DNA of 64,000 nucleotides from Mesorhizobium loti (GTDB taxonomy: Bacteria; Pseudomonadota; Alphaproteobacteria; Rhizobiales; Rhizobiaceae), in NCBI GenBank assembly GCA_014189435.1, contig CP050293.1, positions 1,369,001-1,433,000 of the forward strand, given 5' to 3'. This document shows positions 16,911-25,164 of this stretch, piece after piece. Each line of letters begins with the position of its first letter. Within the stretch, counting starts at the first letter, position 1. A program made the translations under genes and the position numbers. Below the pieces are notes generated by a model. The model saw nothing but the letters and a program-made list of their open reading frames with translations. It had not been told where the DNA came from and made no database searches.

Positions 16911-17806
16911 ACCGGCGGCCTTTCTCCGGCATCGAGCAGCCATTGCCGCACGGCCTGCGTCGGCTCGGGATGGCGCTGTTTTCTCGGCATCACGACATAG
17001 AAATCCTGCGTGCCGCGCATTTCGCCGCTGACGGGCTGGACCAGCCGGCCGGCGACGAGATCGGCGGCGACGAGAAAGCGGCTGGCCAGCGCAATGCCCT
17101 GGCCGGCGATGGCCGCGTCGATGGCGAGGCCCGTCTGGTTGAAGCGCATGCGCTTCAACTCCGTCGTCATCTTCAGGCCGACTGCCTTTTCCATGAATTC
17201 CGGCCACAGATTGTGCGCATCATGCAGCAGGACGTGATGCTGGATCTCGGCTGCGGCGATTTCAGCAGCACCTTTCGGCAGCAGGGCCGGGCTGCAGACG
17301 GCGATGATCTGCTGGGGAAACAACAGGTCGACGATCAGGCCGGCGCCGAAGGGCGGGCGGCCCTGGCGCACCGCGATGTCGACGCCATCGGCTTGAAAGC
17401 TCGACAGGCTCTCGCTGGCCAGGACGCGCAGGTCGACCAGCGGGTTGTGCGCGACGAAGTCGTGCAGTCTCGGGATCAGCCATTTGGTGGCGAAGGTCGG
17501 CGTCACGCTGATCGTCAGCCGCGCCGGCTCAGGGCGAAGCAGCAGCGTCGCCTCCGAGATCAGGTCGAAGGCGCGGCGGATGTTGGGGACATAGGCGCGG
17601 CCCTCATCGGTCAGCGCCAGGCCGCGCGGCAGCCGCTCGAACAGCTTCGTGCCGAGATCGGCCTCCAGCCCGCGAATGTGCTGGGCCACCGCCCCTTGCG
17701 TGACATTCAGCTCTTCGGCCGCGATGCGGAAGTTGAGATGACGCGCCGAGGCTTCGAAGGCGCGCAGCGCATTCAACGGCGGCAGGCTGAGGAAGGCTTC
17801 GGGCAT
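16907..17806 (-). CDS. LysR-family regulator (GcvA-like)
   Basis: A 299-residue LTTR. The N-terminal HTH reads PPLNALRAFEASARHLNFRI, AAEELNVTQGAVAQHIRGLE, then GTKLFERLPRGLALT. The effector domain starts near TISVTPTFATKWLIPRL, as in the GcvA subgroup. It is divergent from the SDR/Gfo-Idh pair and probably regulates it. A GGTTCGAACC palindrome in the gap (17843-17852) is a candidate half of its site. The C-terminus ...AGERPPV is followed by a TAG supplied by the RIME-like repeat. Confidence 0.88.
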   Translation of the reverse strand: MPEAFLSLPPLNALRAFEASARHLNFRIAAEELNVTQGAVAQHIRGLEADLGTKLFERLPRGLALTDEGRAYVPNIRRAFDLISEATLLLRPEPARLTISVTPTFATKWLIPRLHDFVAHNPLVDLRVLASESLSSFQADGVDIAVRQGRPPFGAGLIVDLLFPQQIIAVCSPALLPKGAAEIAAAEIQHHVLLHDAHNLWPEFMEKAVGLKMTTELKRMRFNQTGLAIDAAIAGQGIALASRFLVAADLVAGRLVQPVSGEMRGTQDFYVVMPRKQRHPEPTQAVRQWLLDAGERPPV

Positions 17807-17933
17807 GCAGGAGTTTTTCTACAGGTTGATTTCAGGCATTCTGGTTCGAACCGGTGGGGAAAACCAGCTATATCAACGCTCAGCTCCCGAAAACACCGCT
17901 TGCGGTGCCCGCCGACCCTGAGAGGAAAATCCA

Positions 17934-18638
17934 ATGAGTGTAGAAAAAGTAGCTGTGGTCGTGGCCGGCGGCAGCGGCATGGGTGCTGCGGCGGCCAAGC
18001 GTCTGGCGGCGGACGGCTTCAAGGTCGCCATCCTGTCTTCCTCGGGCAAGGGCGAGGCGCTGGCTGGGGAATTGGGCGGCCTCGGCGTCACCGGCTCCAA
18101 CCAGTCGAACGACGATCTGCAGCGCCTGGTCGACCTGACGCTCGAGCGCTATGGCCGCATCGACGTGCTGGTCAACAGCGGTGGCCACGGGCCGCGCGCA
18201 CCGATCCTGGAAATCACCGACGAGCAGTGGCACACCGGCATGGACGTGTATTTGCTCAACGTCATCCGGCCGGTTCGCATCGTGGCGCCGCAGATGGTCA
18301 AGCAGAAGGGCGGCGCCATCATCAACATCTCGACCGCCTGGGTGGTCGAGCCGAGCCCGATGTTCCCGACTTCGGCGGTGTTCCGCGCCGGCCTAGCCGC
18401 CTACACCAAGATCTTCGCCAACACGTACGCCGCCGACAATGTGCGCATGAACAATGTGCTGCCCGGCTGGATCGACAGCCTGCCGGCCACCGAGGAGCGC
18501 CGCGACAGCGTGCCGATGCAACGCTACGGCACATCGGAAGAAATCGCCGCGACCATCTCCTTCCTGGCCTCCGAAGGCGCCGGCTACATCACCGGCCAGA
18601 ACATTCGGGTCGACGGCGGCATTATCCGCGCTATTTGA
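17934..18638 (+). CDS. Short-chain dehydrogenase/reductase lacking the YxxxK pair
   Basis: A 234-residue classical-length SDR. The cofactor motif is degenerate (VAGGSGMGAAAA in place of TGxxxGxG) and NAGG reads NSGG. The catalytic Ser is in INISTAW. Where YSASKAG is expected the protein has SAVFRAG, so Tyr becomes Ser and Lys becomes Arg. The C-terminal NNVLPGWIDS and GYITGQNIRVDGG blocks are normal. Either the reaction does not need the usual acid-base Tyr or the protein binds without catalysis. It is followed 49 bp later by a Gfo/Idh oxidoreductase, and both face a LysR regulator. Confidence 0.82.
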   Translation: MSVEKVAVVVAGGSGMGAAAAKRLAADGFKVAILSSSGKGEALAGELGGLGVTGSNQSNDDLQRLVDLTLERYGRIDVLVNSGGHGPRAPILEITDEQWHTGMDVYLLNVIRPVRIVAPQMVKQKGGAIINISTAWVVEPSPMFPTSAVFRAGLAAYTKIFANTYAADNVRMNNVLPGWIDSLPATEERRDSVPMQRYGTSEEIAATISFLASEGAGYITGQNIRVDGGIIRAI

Positions 18639-18687
18639 TGGCTCCGACCGGGAGGGGGATTCCGGCACCTCACCCAAGGAGCAAAAA

Positions 18688-19746
18688 ATGCGGCTTTTAA
18701 TACTCGGCACCGGCTGGATGGCGCAGGAACATGCGCGGCGCTTCAGCGCCATCGAGGGCGTCGACATTGTCGGCGCCGTCGATGTCGATCCGGCGCGCGT
18801 CGGCGAATTCGCCGACAGTTTTGACATTCCCAACCGCTTCACCTCCTTGGAGGAAGCGCTGGCATGGGGTGAGTTCGACGCGGTGGCCAATGTCACGCCG
18901 GACCGTATCCATCACCCGACCACCATGGCGCTTATCGCCGCCGGCAAGCCGGTGCTGTGCGAGAAGCCGCTGGCCGAAAACTATGGCAAGGCCACCGAGA
19001 TGACTGACGCCGCCGAGGCCGCCGGCATCGTCAACATGGTGAACCTCACCTATCGCAATGTCGCCGGGCTGCAGAAGGCCCGCCAGATGGTGCAGGCGGG
19101 CGAGATCGGCACCGTCAGGCATGTCGAGGCGTCCTATCTGCAAAGCTGGCTGGTGTCGAAATTCTGGGGCGACTGGCGCACCGATCCGAAATGGCTCTGG
19201 CGGCTGTCGCGCAGCCACGGCTCGAATGGCGTGCTCGGCGATGTCGGCATCCACATCCTCGATTTCGCCAGCTATGGCGCTGCGCTCGACATCGACCATG
19301 TCTTCTGCCGGCTGCGCGCTTTCGACAAGGCGCCCGGCAACCGCATCGGTGAATACGGGCTCGACGCCAATGACAGCTTCGCCATGACGCTGGATTTTTC
19401 CAACGGTGCCTTCGGCGTGGTGCATGCCAGTCGCTGGGCGTCAGGCCATCTCAACGAACTGCGTCTGCGCATCTATGGCGACAGAGGCGGCCTCGAGGTG
19501 GTGCACAATCTCGACGGCTCGGCGCTCAAGGCCTGCATCGGCGAGAATGTCGAGAACGCCAAATGGGAAGAGCTCGACGCCGGCACGGTGGCGACCAACT
19601 ATCAGCGTTTCACTGACGCGGTGCGAACCGGTGTGCAGGCCGAGCCGTCTTTCCGCCATGCGGCCGAATTGCAGAAGGTGCTGGATCTGGCCGTCGTCTC
19701 GGATGAGAAGCGCGCCGAGCTGCGGGCGAGCGCGGATACGCAGTAG
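18688..19746 (+). CDS. Gfo/Idh/MocA-family oxidoreductase
   Basis: A 352-residue NAD(P)-dependent dehydrogenase. The Rossmann start LLILGTGWMAQEHARRF and the catalytic EKP (92-94, in CEKPLAENYG) are present, followed by the family's C-terminal beta-sheet domain with DVGIHILDFASYGA, the DxGxHxxD motif. The start at 18688 has an AAGGA ribosome site eight bases upstream. Family members oxidise or epimerise sugars, inositols or sugar amines. It is co-oriented with the preceding SDR and likely in one transcript, suggesting polyol or sugar catabolism under the LysR at 16907. Confidence 0.87.
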   Translation: MRLLILGTGWMAQEHARRFSAIEGVDIVGAVDVDPARVGEFADSFDIPNRFTSLEEALAWGEFDAVANVTPDRIHHPTTMALIAAGKPVLCEKPLAENYGKATEMTDAAEAAGIVNMVNLTYRNVAGLQKARQMVQAGEIGTVRHVEASYLQSWLVSKFWGDWRTDPKWLWRLSRSHGSNGVLGDVGIHILDFASYGAALDIDHVFCRLRAFDKAPGNRIGEYGLDANDSFAMTLDFSNGAFGVVHASRWASGHLNELRLRIYGDRGGLEVVHNLDGSALKACIGENVENAKWEELDAGTVATNYQRFTDAVRTGVQAEPSFRHAAELQKVLDLAVVSDEKRAELRASADTQ

Positions 19747-19747
19747 G

Positions 19748-19934
19748 CTTGGGTTCCTCGCCCCCCACGGGAGTGGGGGAGAGGTGGCCGCGAAGCGGCC
19801 GGAGAGGGGGCCGGCGCCAGCGGTCGAAGATAGCATCTCTAAGCCAACTGCGGATTAGGTCTGCGCCAGTCCCCCTCTCCGTCTCGGCTTCGCCGAGCCA
19901 CCTCTCCCCGCTTTGCGGGGGCGAGGAACCCAAG
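19748..19934. repeat. Palindromic repeat with 14-bp outer arms
   Basis: Outer arms CTTGGGTTCCTCGC and GCGAGGAACCCAAG are exact complements. Inside, GGGGGAGAGGTGGC pairs with GCCACCTCTCCCC. The right half shares the CGGCTTCGCCGAGCCACCTC block with the element at 5891-6250. It fills the gap between two convergent genes. Confidence 0.7.
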
Positions 19935-19947
19935 TTCTGCGAGGGAT

Positions 19948-21234
19948 TCAATTCGCCGGCACGGCCTCGCCCTGCTGGTCCGCGTCGGTCAGCGTTTGCA
20001 GGAAGGCGACGATGTCGTCGATTTCGGGGTCTGTCAGTGCCGGTCTGTCGCCGGGTTTCTTGCCGTTGAAGGGTGGGTCCTGGTTGAGGTTCGGCCAATA
20101 AGCCTTTGGCAGATCCTCATATTGCTTGACCGTGCCGTCGGCGTTTTTCGAATACCAGCGGCCGGGGTCGGTATCGCGCGTCGCGTAGAAGGCGACCGCG
20201 TCGCGCAGCGTGTGGAAGGTGCCATTGTGGAAGAAGCTTTTGCGCAGCGCCACGTTGCGCAGCGTCGGCGTGCGAAACAGGCCGCAATAGTCGGTTCGGC
20301 CTTTGAAGTCGCTGCGCAGCGGTCCGCACAGGCCGAGGTCGACATAGGCGGGGTCGGCATTGGCCGGGATCGTCGTATTGCGCGGCACGGCAATGGCGAT
20401 CAGGCCGAAATCGGTGAATTGCGGCGGCTCGCCGTCATTGGCCGGTTCGCTCAGATGACAGCTGGCGCAATTGCCCTTGGTCTCGTCCTCGAACAGCGCG
20501 CGGCCGTGCAATTCCTGCGCCGTGAGCTGCGCCTTACCAGCAAGAAAGGCATCGTAGCGGCTGGAATAGGGATAGAAGTCGGACGCGCTCTGCTCGAAGG
20601 TGCCGAGCGCCTCGGCGGCGGCGCCGAAGGCGTCGTCCGGGTGGTCGAAAACCTGGTCGCCGAAGGCGGCCTTGAAGTCGTCGGCATAGGCCGCCTTGCG
20701 CAAGGCGGACGTGACGGCGGCGGCATCCTTGTTGGCCATCTCGAACGGCGACAGCAGCGGGATCTTCGCCTGGTTGCTGCCGCGGTCGGCGCGGCCGTCC
20801 CAGGTCAGGCCGCCGGTTGGGCCATTGTCGACGCTCTCGTCGCCCTCATCCTCGGAATCGTAGAAATGCTCGGTGAAGGCCGGCACCGCCTGGAGGTAGC
20901 GAAGCGAGGGCACGGCGCGCAGTCCCGGCTGGTCGAGATGCGGCCCGCCCATTTCGACGGGTGCGGCCGAGGCCGGACCGAAGGCATGGTGCGGATCATG
21001 GCAGGACGAGCAGGCCTGCTTGCCGGAGGCAGACAGCGACGGGTCTAAGAACATTTTCCGACCAAGCGCGGTCAGGACGGCGGCGCGTGCGAAGGCGTCG
21101 GCGCGCGACATTGGGCCGGGGTGGACGCTGCCGGTTCCGGCACGAACAAGGGTTGCCGGCAGGGTCGCGGCAAAGCCGAAGATCGACGCCGCGGCGGCCG
21201 CGATCATCAGGCTTTTCCATCGTCCTGTCGGCAT
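19948..21234 (-). CDS. Di-haem cytochrome c peroxidase / MauG family protein
   Basis: A 428-residue periplasmic protein. The signal sequence includes LMIAAAAASIFGFAATLPAT. Two CXXCH haem sites are present: CSSCH (75-79) and CASCH (256-260). FLDPSLSASGKQACSSCHDP, SLRYLQAVPAFTEH, TWDGRAD and RNVALRKSFFHNG match the bacterial CCP/MauG family. CCP reduces hydrogen peroxide with electrons from small c-type cytochromes, whereas MauG-like members modify proteins. It is divergent from an AcpA-like phosphoesterase; their shared gap has a palindrome at 21331-21346. Confidence 0.88.
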   Translation of the reverse strand: MPTGRWKSLMIAAAAASIFGFAATLPATLVRAGTGSVHPGPMSRADAFARAAVLTALGRKMFLDPSLSASGKQACSSCHDPHHAFGPASAAPVEMGGPHLDQPGLRAVPSLRYLQAVPAFTEHFYDSEDEGDESVDNGPTGGLTWDGRADRGSNQAKIPLLSPFEMANKDAAAVTSALRKAAYADDFKAAFGDQVFDHPDDAFGAAAEALGTFEQSASDFYPYSSRYDAFLAGKAQLTAQELHGRALFEDETKGNCASCHLSEPANDGEPPQFTDFGLIAIAVPRNTTIPANADPAYVDLGLCGPLRSDFKGRTDYCGLFRTPTLRNVALRKSFFHNGTFHTLRDAVAFYATRDTDPGRWYSKNADGTVKQYEDLPKAYWPNLNQDPPFNGKKPGDRPALTDPEIDDIVAFLQTLTDADQQGEAVPAN

Positions 21235-21330
21235 GGGTTCAATCCGGTTTGCTCCGGAATTAAGTTCGCACTGCAACGGATTGATGACTGGTCCATCCGC
21301 TCACGCAACCGTGTTCGCCGGCAGCGCAAA

Positions 21331-21346
21331 TGTCACAAAGGTGACA
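21331..21346. promoter_or_regulatory. Palindrome TGTCAC-N4-GTGACA in a divergent promoter
   Basis: A perfect 6-bp inverted repeat around AAAG, between the peroxidase (start 21234) and phosphoesterase (start 21435). It resembles a dimeric regulator site. It is not the direct-repeat layout of a PHO box, although TGTCA is shared. Confidence 0.4.
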
Positions 21347-21434
21347 AGGCATCGACTTAGCCTTTGCAGCCGTGGCCGTTGCCCCAAGCCATGCATTGCC
21401 CCTCTAGCCATCCCCCCAGCCATGAGGACTTCCC

Positions 21435-22967
21435 ATGACGCGGCCTTTTACCTCCCTTTGCCTCGCCAGTACGGCCCTGGCATCCTTCGCCAGCGCGGCC
21501 ATGGCCGCACCGCCCGGTTACGACAAGATCGACACCGTTGTCGTCATCTATGCCGAGAACCGCAGCTTCGATAATCTCTATGGCGGCTTCCCCGGCGCCA
21601 ACGGCCTGGCAAATGTCTCGGCCGACCAGGCGCGTCAGCTCGACCGCGACGGCAAGCCGCTCACCGAACTGCCGCCGGCCTGGGGCGGCCTGACCGCCAA
21701 GGGAGTGACGCCGCCGGTCACCGAGGCGCAGTCGGCGCATCTCACCAATGCCAGCTTCGCCATCGACGATGCCAGCGGCTTCAACGAGAAAACCTCGGTC
21801 ATCACGCGCGACCTCTGGCATCGCTTCTATCAGGAGCAGATGCAGATCGACGCGGGCAGAAACGACAAGTTCGTCGCCTGGGCCGATTCCGGCGGCCTGG
21901 TGATGGGCCATTATGACGGATCGGTGCTGCCGATGTGGGCGGTGGCGAAGAAATACGTTTTGGCCGACAATTTCTTCCAGGGCGCCTTCGGCGGCTCCTT
22001 CCTCAACCATTTCCAGCTCGCCTGCGCCTGCGCGCCGGTCTATCCGCACGCCGACACCAGCCCAGTGAAGGGGCAGATCGCCGTGGTCGAAGCCGATGGC
22101 AAGACGCTTAAAGTGGCCGACAATTCGCCGGCCTCGGCACTTGGCGGCGCACCCAAATTCGTCAATGACGGCGCCATCACGCCCGACTTCTATGCCGTCA
22201 ACACCATGCAGCCGCCCTATCAGCCGAGCGCCAACAAGCCGGTCGAGGGCGGCGACAAGGCACTGGCCGATCCGGCGCAGCCGACGACGCTGCCGCCGCA
22301 GCACGACATCACCATCGGCGACCTGCTGTCGCTGAAGGGCGTCGACTGGGCCTGGTATGCCGGCGCCTGGCAGGCAACGCTCGACGGCAAGAACGCGACG
22401 CCGGTGCCGAACTTCCAGTTCCACCACCAGCCGTTCAACTATTTCGCCGCCTACGCGCCCGGCACGGCCGCACGTACCGAGCACCTCAGGGATGGCGGCC
22501 TGGATGGTGCCGAATTCATCAAGGCGATCGACGACGGCAAGCTGCCGGCGGTGAGTTTCTACAAGCCGCAAGGCAATCTCAACGAGCATGGCGGCTATGC
22601 CGATGTGGCGAGCGGCGACCAGCATCTCGCCGACCTCGTTTCGCATCTCGAGAAAAGCCCGCAATGGAGCCACATGCTGGTGGTCGTCACCTATGACGAG
22701 AATCGCGGCTTCTGGGATCATGTCGCGCCGCCCAAGGCCGACCGCTGGGGGCCGGGCAACCGCATCCCGGCGTTCATCATCTCGCCCTATGCGAAGATGG
22801 GGACCGTCGACCACACGCAATACGACACGACGTCGATCCTGCGCTTCATCACCGCGCGCTACGATTTGCCGGTGCTGACCGGCATCGTCGCCCGCGACAA
22901 GGCGCTGCGCAACAACGACCAGCCGCCGATGGGCGATCTCTCCGCGGCGCTCGATCTCAGCCGGTAG
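21435..22967 (+). CDS. AcpA-like acid phosphatase / phosphoesterase (phospholipase C superfamily)
   Basis: A 510-residue secreted protein. The signal peptide is MTRPFTSLCLASTALASFAS with AMA-APP cleavage. The metal and nucleophile region YAENRSFDNLYGGFPGANG matches the phosphoesterase family of AcpA and phospholipase C. Further motifs are NFFQGAFGGSFLNHFQLACA, VTYDENRGFWDHVAPP and GNRIPAFIISPYAK. It would hydrolyse phosphomonoesters or phospholipids in the periplasm, probably for phosphate scavenging. It has a good ribosome site (GAGGA) and stands alone, divergent from the di-haem peroxidase. I see no clear PHO box. Confidence 0.88.
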   Translation: MTRPFTSLCLASTALASFASAAMAAPPGYDKIDTVVVIYAENRSFDNLYGGFPGANGLANVSADQARQLDRDGKPLTELPPAWGGLTAKGVTPPVTEAQSAHLTNASFAIDDASGFNEKTSVITRDLWHRFYQEQMQIDAGRNDKFVAWADSGGLVMGHYDGSVLPMWAVAKKYVLADNFFQGAFGGSFLNHFQLACACAPVYPHADTSPVKGQIAVVEADGKTLKVADNSPASALGGAPKFVNDGAITPDFYAVNTMQPPYQPSANKPVEGGDKALADPAQPTTLPPQHDITIGDLLSLKGVDWAWYAGAWQATLDGKNATPVPNFQFHHQPFNYFAAYAPGTAARTEHLRDGGLDGAEFIKAIDDGKLPAVSFYKPQGNLNEHGGYADVASGDQHLADLVSHLEKSPQWSHMLVVVTYDENRGFWDHVAPPKADRWGPGNRIPAFIISPYAKMGTVDHTQYDTTSILRFITARYDLPVLTGIVARDKALRNNDQPPMGDLSAALDLSR

Positions 22968-22984
22968 GTGGACTTCAAATCTTA

Positions 22985-23009
22985 CCGCCGCGTCGCAAAG
23001 GCGCGGCGG
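22985..23009. terminator. Hairpin between convergent genes
   Basis: CCGCCGCG (22985-22992) pairs with CGCGGCGG (23002-23009). A second stem, GGCCCG-TTTCA-CGGGCC, follows at once and overlaps the stop region of the gene at 23016. Confidence 0.45.
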
Positions 23010-23015
23010 CCCGTT

Positions 23016-23636
23016 TCACGGGCCGGTCACCAGGTCGAAAACCAGTTTCTGCAAATTGCCGCCATCGCCGAATTCGACGCGGTCGAAGTCGCGGCTTGCC
23101 TGCACCCGCGCCTTCGATATCGCGTCGAGCCGCTTGACCACTTCGGCCCTGGTCTTGCTGCATTTGGGATCATCGGCGATGGTCAGGCCGTCCGCCGCCG
23201 CTTCGATGTCGTGGACCATCTGGATCATGCTGGCGCCATGTACCTTCTCATGGGCGGTGACGCCGGCGATGAAGACGTCCCAGTTCCTCTGGACGGCCGG
23301 CGGCAGGGAACCGGAGGGTTTTGGCAAGGCGTAGGTGATGATAAGCTTCGGCCGCCCCACCGTCAGCACGCAGTCCTTGCCCCTGGGCTTGTAGTCCCTG
23401 CCGCTCCAGGTCAGCTTGAAATTGGTGTAGGCCATGGTGCGCGTCCTGGCGCCGCGGATCAGCGGCCCTTTCTCGCCGATCGAGCGGTAGAGCTCGGCGC
23501 CGGACTGGCCCGATATGGCGTAGGGCTCGATCTTTTCGACAGGCTTCCACTCGGCATGGGCGGCCAGCGGAAAGGCCAGCGGGACGGCCAACAGAAGACA
23601 CAGACGAACACAGGCTCTCAACACCGCTCTCCGCAA
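23016..23636 (-). CDS. DUF922 secreted putative zinc protease
   Basis: A 206-residue exported protein with signal peptide (LCLLLAVPLAFPLAAHA-EWK). It has the DUF922 layout: YAISGQSGAELYRSIGEKGP near the N-terminus, TNFKLTWS, RPKLIITYALPK and the zinc-binding HEKVH (HExxH) in GVTAHEKVHGASM. The family is predicted to be periplasmic Zn-dependent proteases. It is divergent from a small secreted protein gene at 23747. The substrate is unknown. Confidence 0.85.
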   Translation of the reverse strand: MRRAVLRACVRLCLLLAVPLAFPLAAHAEWKPVEKIEPYAISGQSGAELYRSIGEKGPLIRGARTRTMAYTNFKLTWSGRDYKPRGKDCVLTVGRPKLIITYALPKPSGSLPPAVQRNWDVFIAGVTAHEKVHGASMIQMVHDIEAAADGLTIADDPKCSKTRAEVVKRLDAISKARVQASRDFDRVEFGDGGNLQKLVFDLVTGP

Positions 23637-23746
23637 AATCAGGACCGGGCGACATCTGCGCGACGGGCAATGCCACAGGACAGCTTTTCCTATAGAATGC
23701 CTGCTGGTGCTGCAAATGCCCTAGAGGGAGTCAATTGGGGGAAGTC

Positions 23747-24241
23747 ATGAGAGCTGGATATCTCGTCGTCGCCGGTACGGTAGCGGTCCTGCAGGCCATA
23801 CAGCCGGCGTTTGCCGCGTCGTGCAACGGCTGGAGTGCGAAGATGGAGGAAGACGAAGGCGGCAGCGTGCTGACCGCCTCGGTCTGCGGCGGGCCGAAAG
23901 GCGACGCGCATCTGATGCTGATTTGTTTCGACACGCCGGTGCTGAGCTACGATCTGGGTGCTGCCGGCCAGCAGCTGGAGCCTGGCATCAGCGGTTCGTT
24001 CGCGTTCAAGGCCGACGGCAAGGCTGTGACCAAGACGCTGCAGTTAGAGGCCATGTACAATTACTTCGTGGTCAATCTGGCGAAAGCCGATCCGCTGCTG
24101 GACCTGTTGCGCGGGAAAGGCGAGGTCAGCGTCAGCGCGGCCAAATACGGCCAGGCCAGTTTTCCGCTGAAGGGCTCGAGCGCTGCCATCGGCAAGGTGC
24201 TGGCGCAGTGCGGCAAGGCCAAACCCGCCGATGGGGATTGA
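23747..24241 (+). CDS. Small secreted protein, unknown function
   Basis: A 164-residue protein beginning MRAGYLVVAGTVAVLQAIQP with likely cleavage at AFA-ASC. The mature part has a few Cys (SCNGW, VCGG, ICFD, QCGK) and reads as a compact beta-rich domain. No family is recognised. The start at 23747 follows a GGGGGAAG ribosome site; an upstream TTG in frame is less likely. It is divergent from the DUF922 gene and may share its regulation. Confidence 0.65.
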   Translation: MRAGYLVVAGTVAVLQAIQPAFAASCNGWSAKMEEDEGGSVLTASVCGGPKGDAHLMLICFDTPVLSYDLGAAGQQLEPGISGSFAFKADGKAVTKTLQLEAMYNYFVVNLAKADPLLDLLRGKGEVSVSAAKYGQASFPLKGSSAAIGKVLAQCGKAKPADGD

Positions 24242-24283
24242 TAGAGGATCCTTCGCCATCGCCAACGCCTGGCATGACGCGGC

Positions 24284-24478
24284 CTATGTCTCGCCATGTG
24301 CCGCGACATAGTCGATCTCGGACCGGCTGATGCCGATGTCCTTGAGCATGAAGTCCGGCATCGTTTCCAGATGGCGCCGGTCGCGACGGTGACGCCAGCG
24401 GCGCAGCAGGCGTGCCAGCAGGGTTGAGGCAAAACGCCATTGTCGGGCGCTGATCAGGATGCGTTCGGTTTCGGTCAT
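24284..24478 (-). CDS. DUF1127 (YjiS-like) small protein
   Basis: A 64-residue, Arg-rich protein. The ending HLETMPDFMLKDIGISRSEI, then DYVAAHGE, is the DUF1127 signature (M-P-D-x-x-L-x-D-I-G-I-S-R-S-E-I). DUF1127 proteins in related bacteria bind RNA or help small-RNA turnover and phosphate/carbon balance. The gene is single and short and lies convergent with the secreted-protein gene ending at 24241. Confidence 0.85.
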   Translation of the reverse strand: MTETERILISARQWRFASTLLARLLRRWRHRRDRRHLETMPDFMLKDIGISRSEIDYVAAHGET

Positions 24479-24502
24479 GGCTTCCTCGGAAAACAGGGCG
24501 AA

Positions 24503-24531
24503 GCTCTTGCCGGCGCCGCGCCGGCAAGAGC
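24503..24531 (-). terminator. GC-rich hairpin after the second secreted-protein paralogue
   Basis: Perfect 13-bp inverted repeat, GCTCTTGCCGGCG (24503-24515) and its complement (24519-24531), 11 bp past the stop at 24542 on the minus strand. It is equivalent in position to the hairpin at 1305-1330 behind the paralogue. Confidence 0.6.
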
Positions 24532-24541
24532 CGACGCGACC

Positions 24542-25078
24542 TCAATCGGCCATCTTCATCGCGTCGCAGGACACGTCGGGGTTCATGTCGGCGAAGGTGC
24601 CGGTCGGGTTCTTCTTCCAGGCCCAGACGTGCAGTTCGTAAAAGGGACCCAGGCCATAACGATTGGGCGCGCTGTTGAAGTTGAACAGCTGCCCCTCGAG
24701 TGAGGCCGGGCCTTTCGAGGTGATGTATTCGACCGCCACCAGTTTCAGCTTTCCGTCGGCCATCGGCTCGTACATCACAGCCTCGGGCCTGGAGAGATCG
24801 ACGGCGTCGTCCTTCAGGTAGGCCCCGTTGACATAGTGGATGCCCATGGCGCCGCCGGTGATGCCGCTGGCGCAGGGGATGGGCACGTAACCCTCGGCGG
24901 TGGCCGTGGCCACGGTCTCGAACCGGCCGTCGGCCGCGCGCACTTTTTGCGCCAGGATATTGGTGTCGCCGGCGCCATGGGTCGCGGCGTCATGGGCATG
25001 AACCGCCGTCGCCGCGACGGCAAGAGCGGACAGGAGGAACGGGGCGGCAAGGCGCCGGGTCCAGGGCAGGAATGTCAT
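24542..25078 (-). CDS. Small secreted protein, paralogue of 760-1296
   Basis: A 178-residue exported protein with signal segment RLAAPFLLSALAVAATAVHA. It matches the protein at 760-1296 over nearly all of its mature length, with the same blocks (CASGITGGAMGIHYVNGAYL, RPEAVMYEPMADGKL, EYITSKGPASLEGQL, NSAPNRYGLG, YELHVWAWKKNPTGTF) and the same length. The frame continues upstream into the DUF4242 gene, but this is an artefact of the frameshift there. The Met at 25078 starts the signal peptide. The DUF4242 gene lies upstream on the same strand, much as a DUF1330 gene precedes the other copy. Confidence 0.8.
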   Translation of the reverse strand: MTFLPWTRRLAAPFLLSALAVAATAVHAHDAATHGAGDTNILAQKVRAADGRFETVATATAEGYVPIPCASGITGGAMGIHYVNGAYLKDDAVDLSRPEAVMYEPMADGKLKLVAVEYITSKGPASLEGQLFNFNSAPNRYGLGPFYELHVWAWKKNPTGTFADMNPDVSCDAMKMAD

Positions 25079-25164
25079 GGTGACTCCATAGGTTTGCTGT
25101 CGCGCGCCGGCCATCCCGGTCCGAACGCGTTGGTTGTGGGGGGAGGCGCGTCCCGATCGCGGTG

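Noticed and set aside
17781..17870. Possible tRNA because of GGTTCGAACC
   Set aside because: No acceptor or anticodon stem fits around it; better read as a palindromic regulatory site.
21331..21346. PHO box upstream of the phosphatase
   Set aside because: The site is an inverted, not a direct, repeat and lacks the second CTGTCAT copy.
21357..22820. 487-codon open frame antisense to the phosphoesterase
   Set aside because: No ribosome site or family pattern; a composition artefact.
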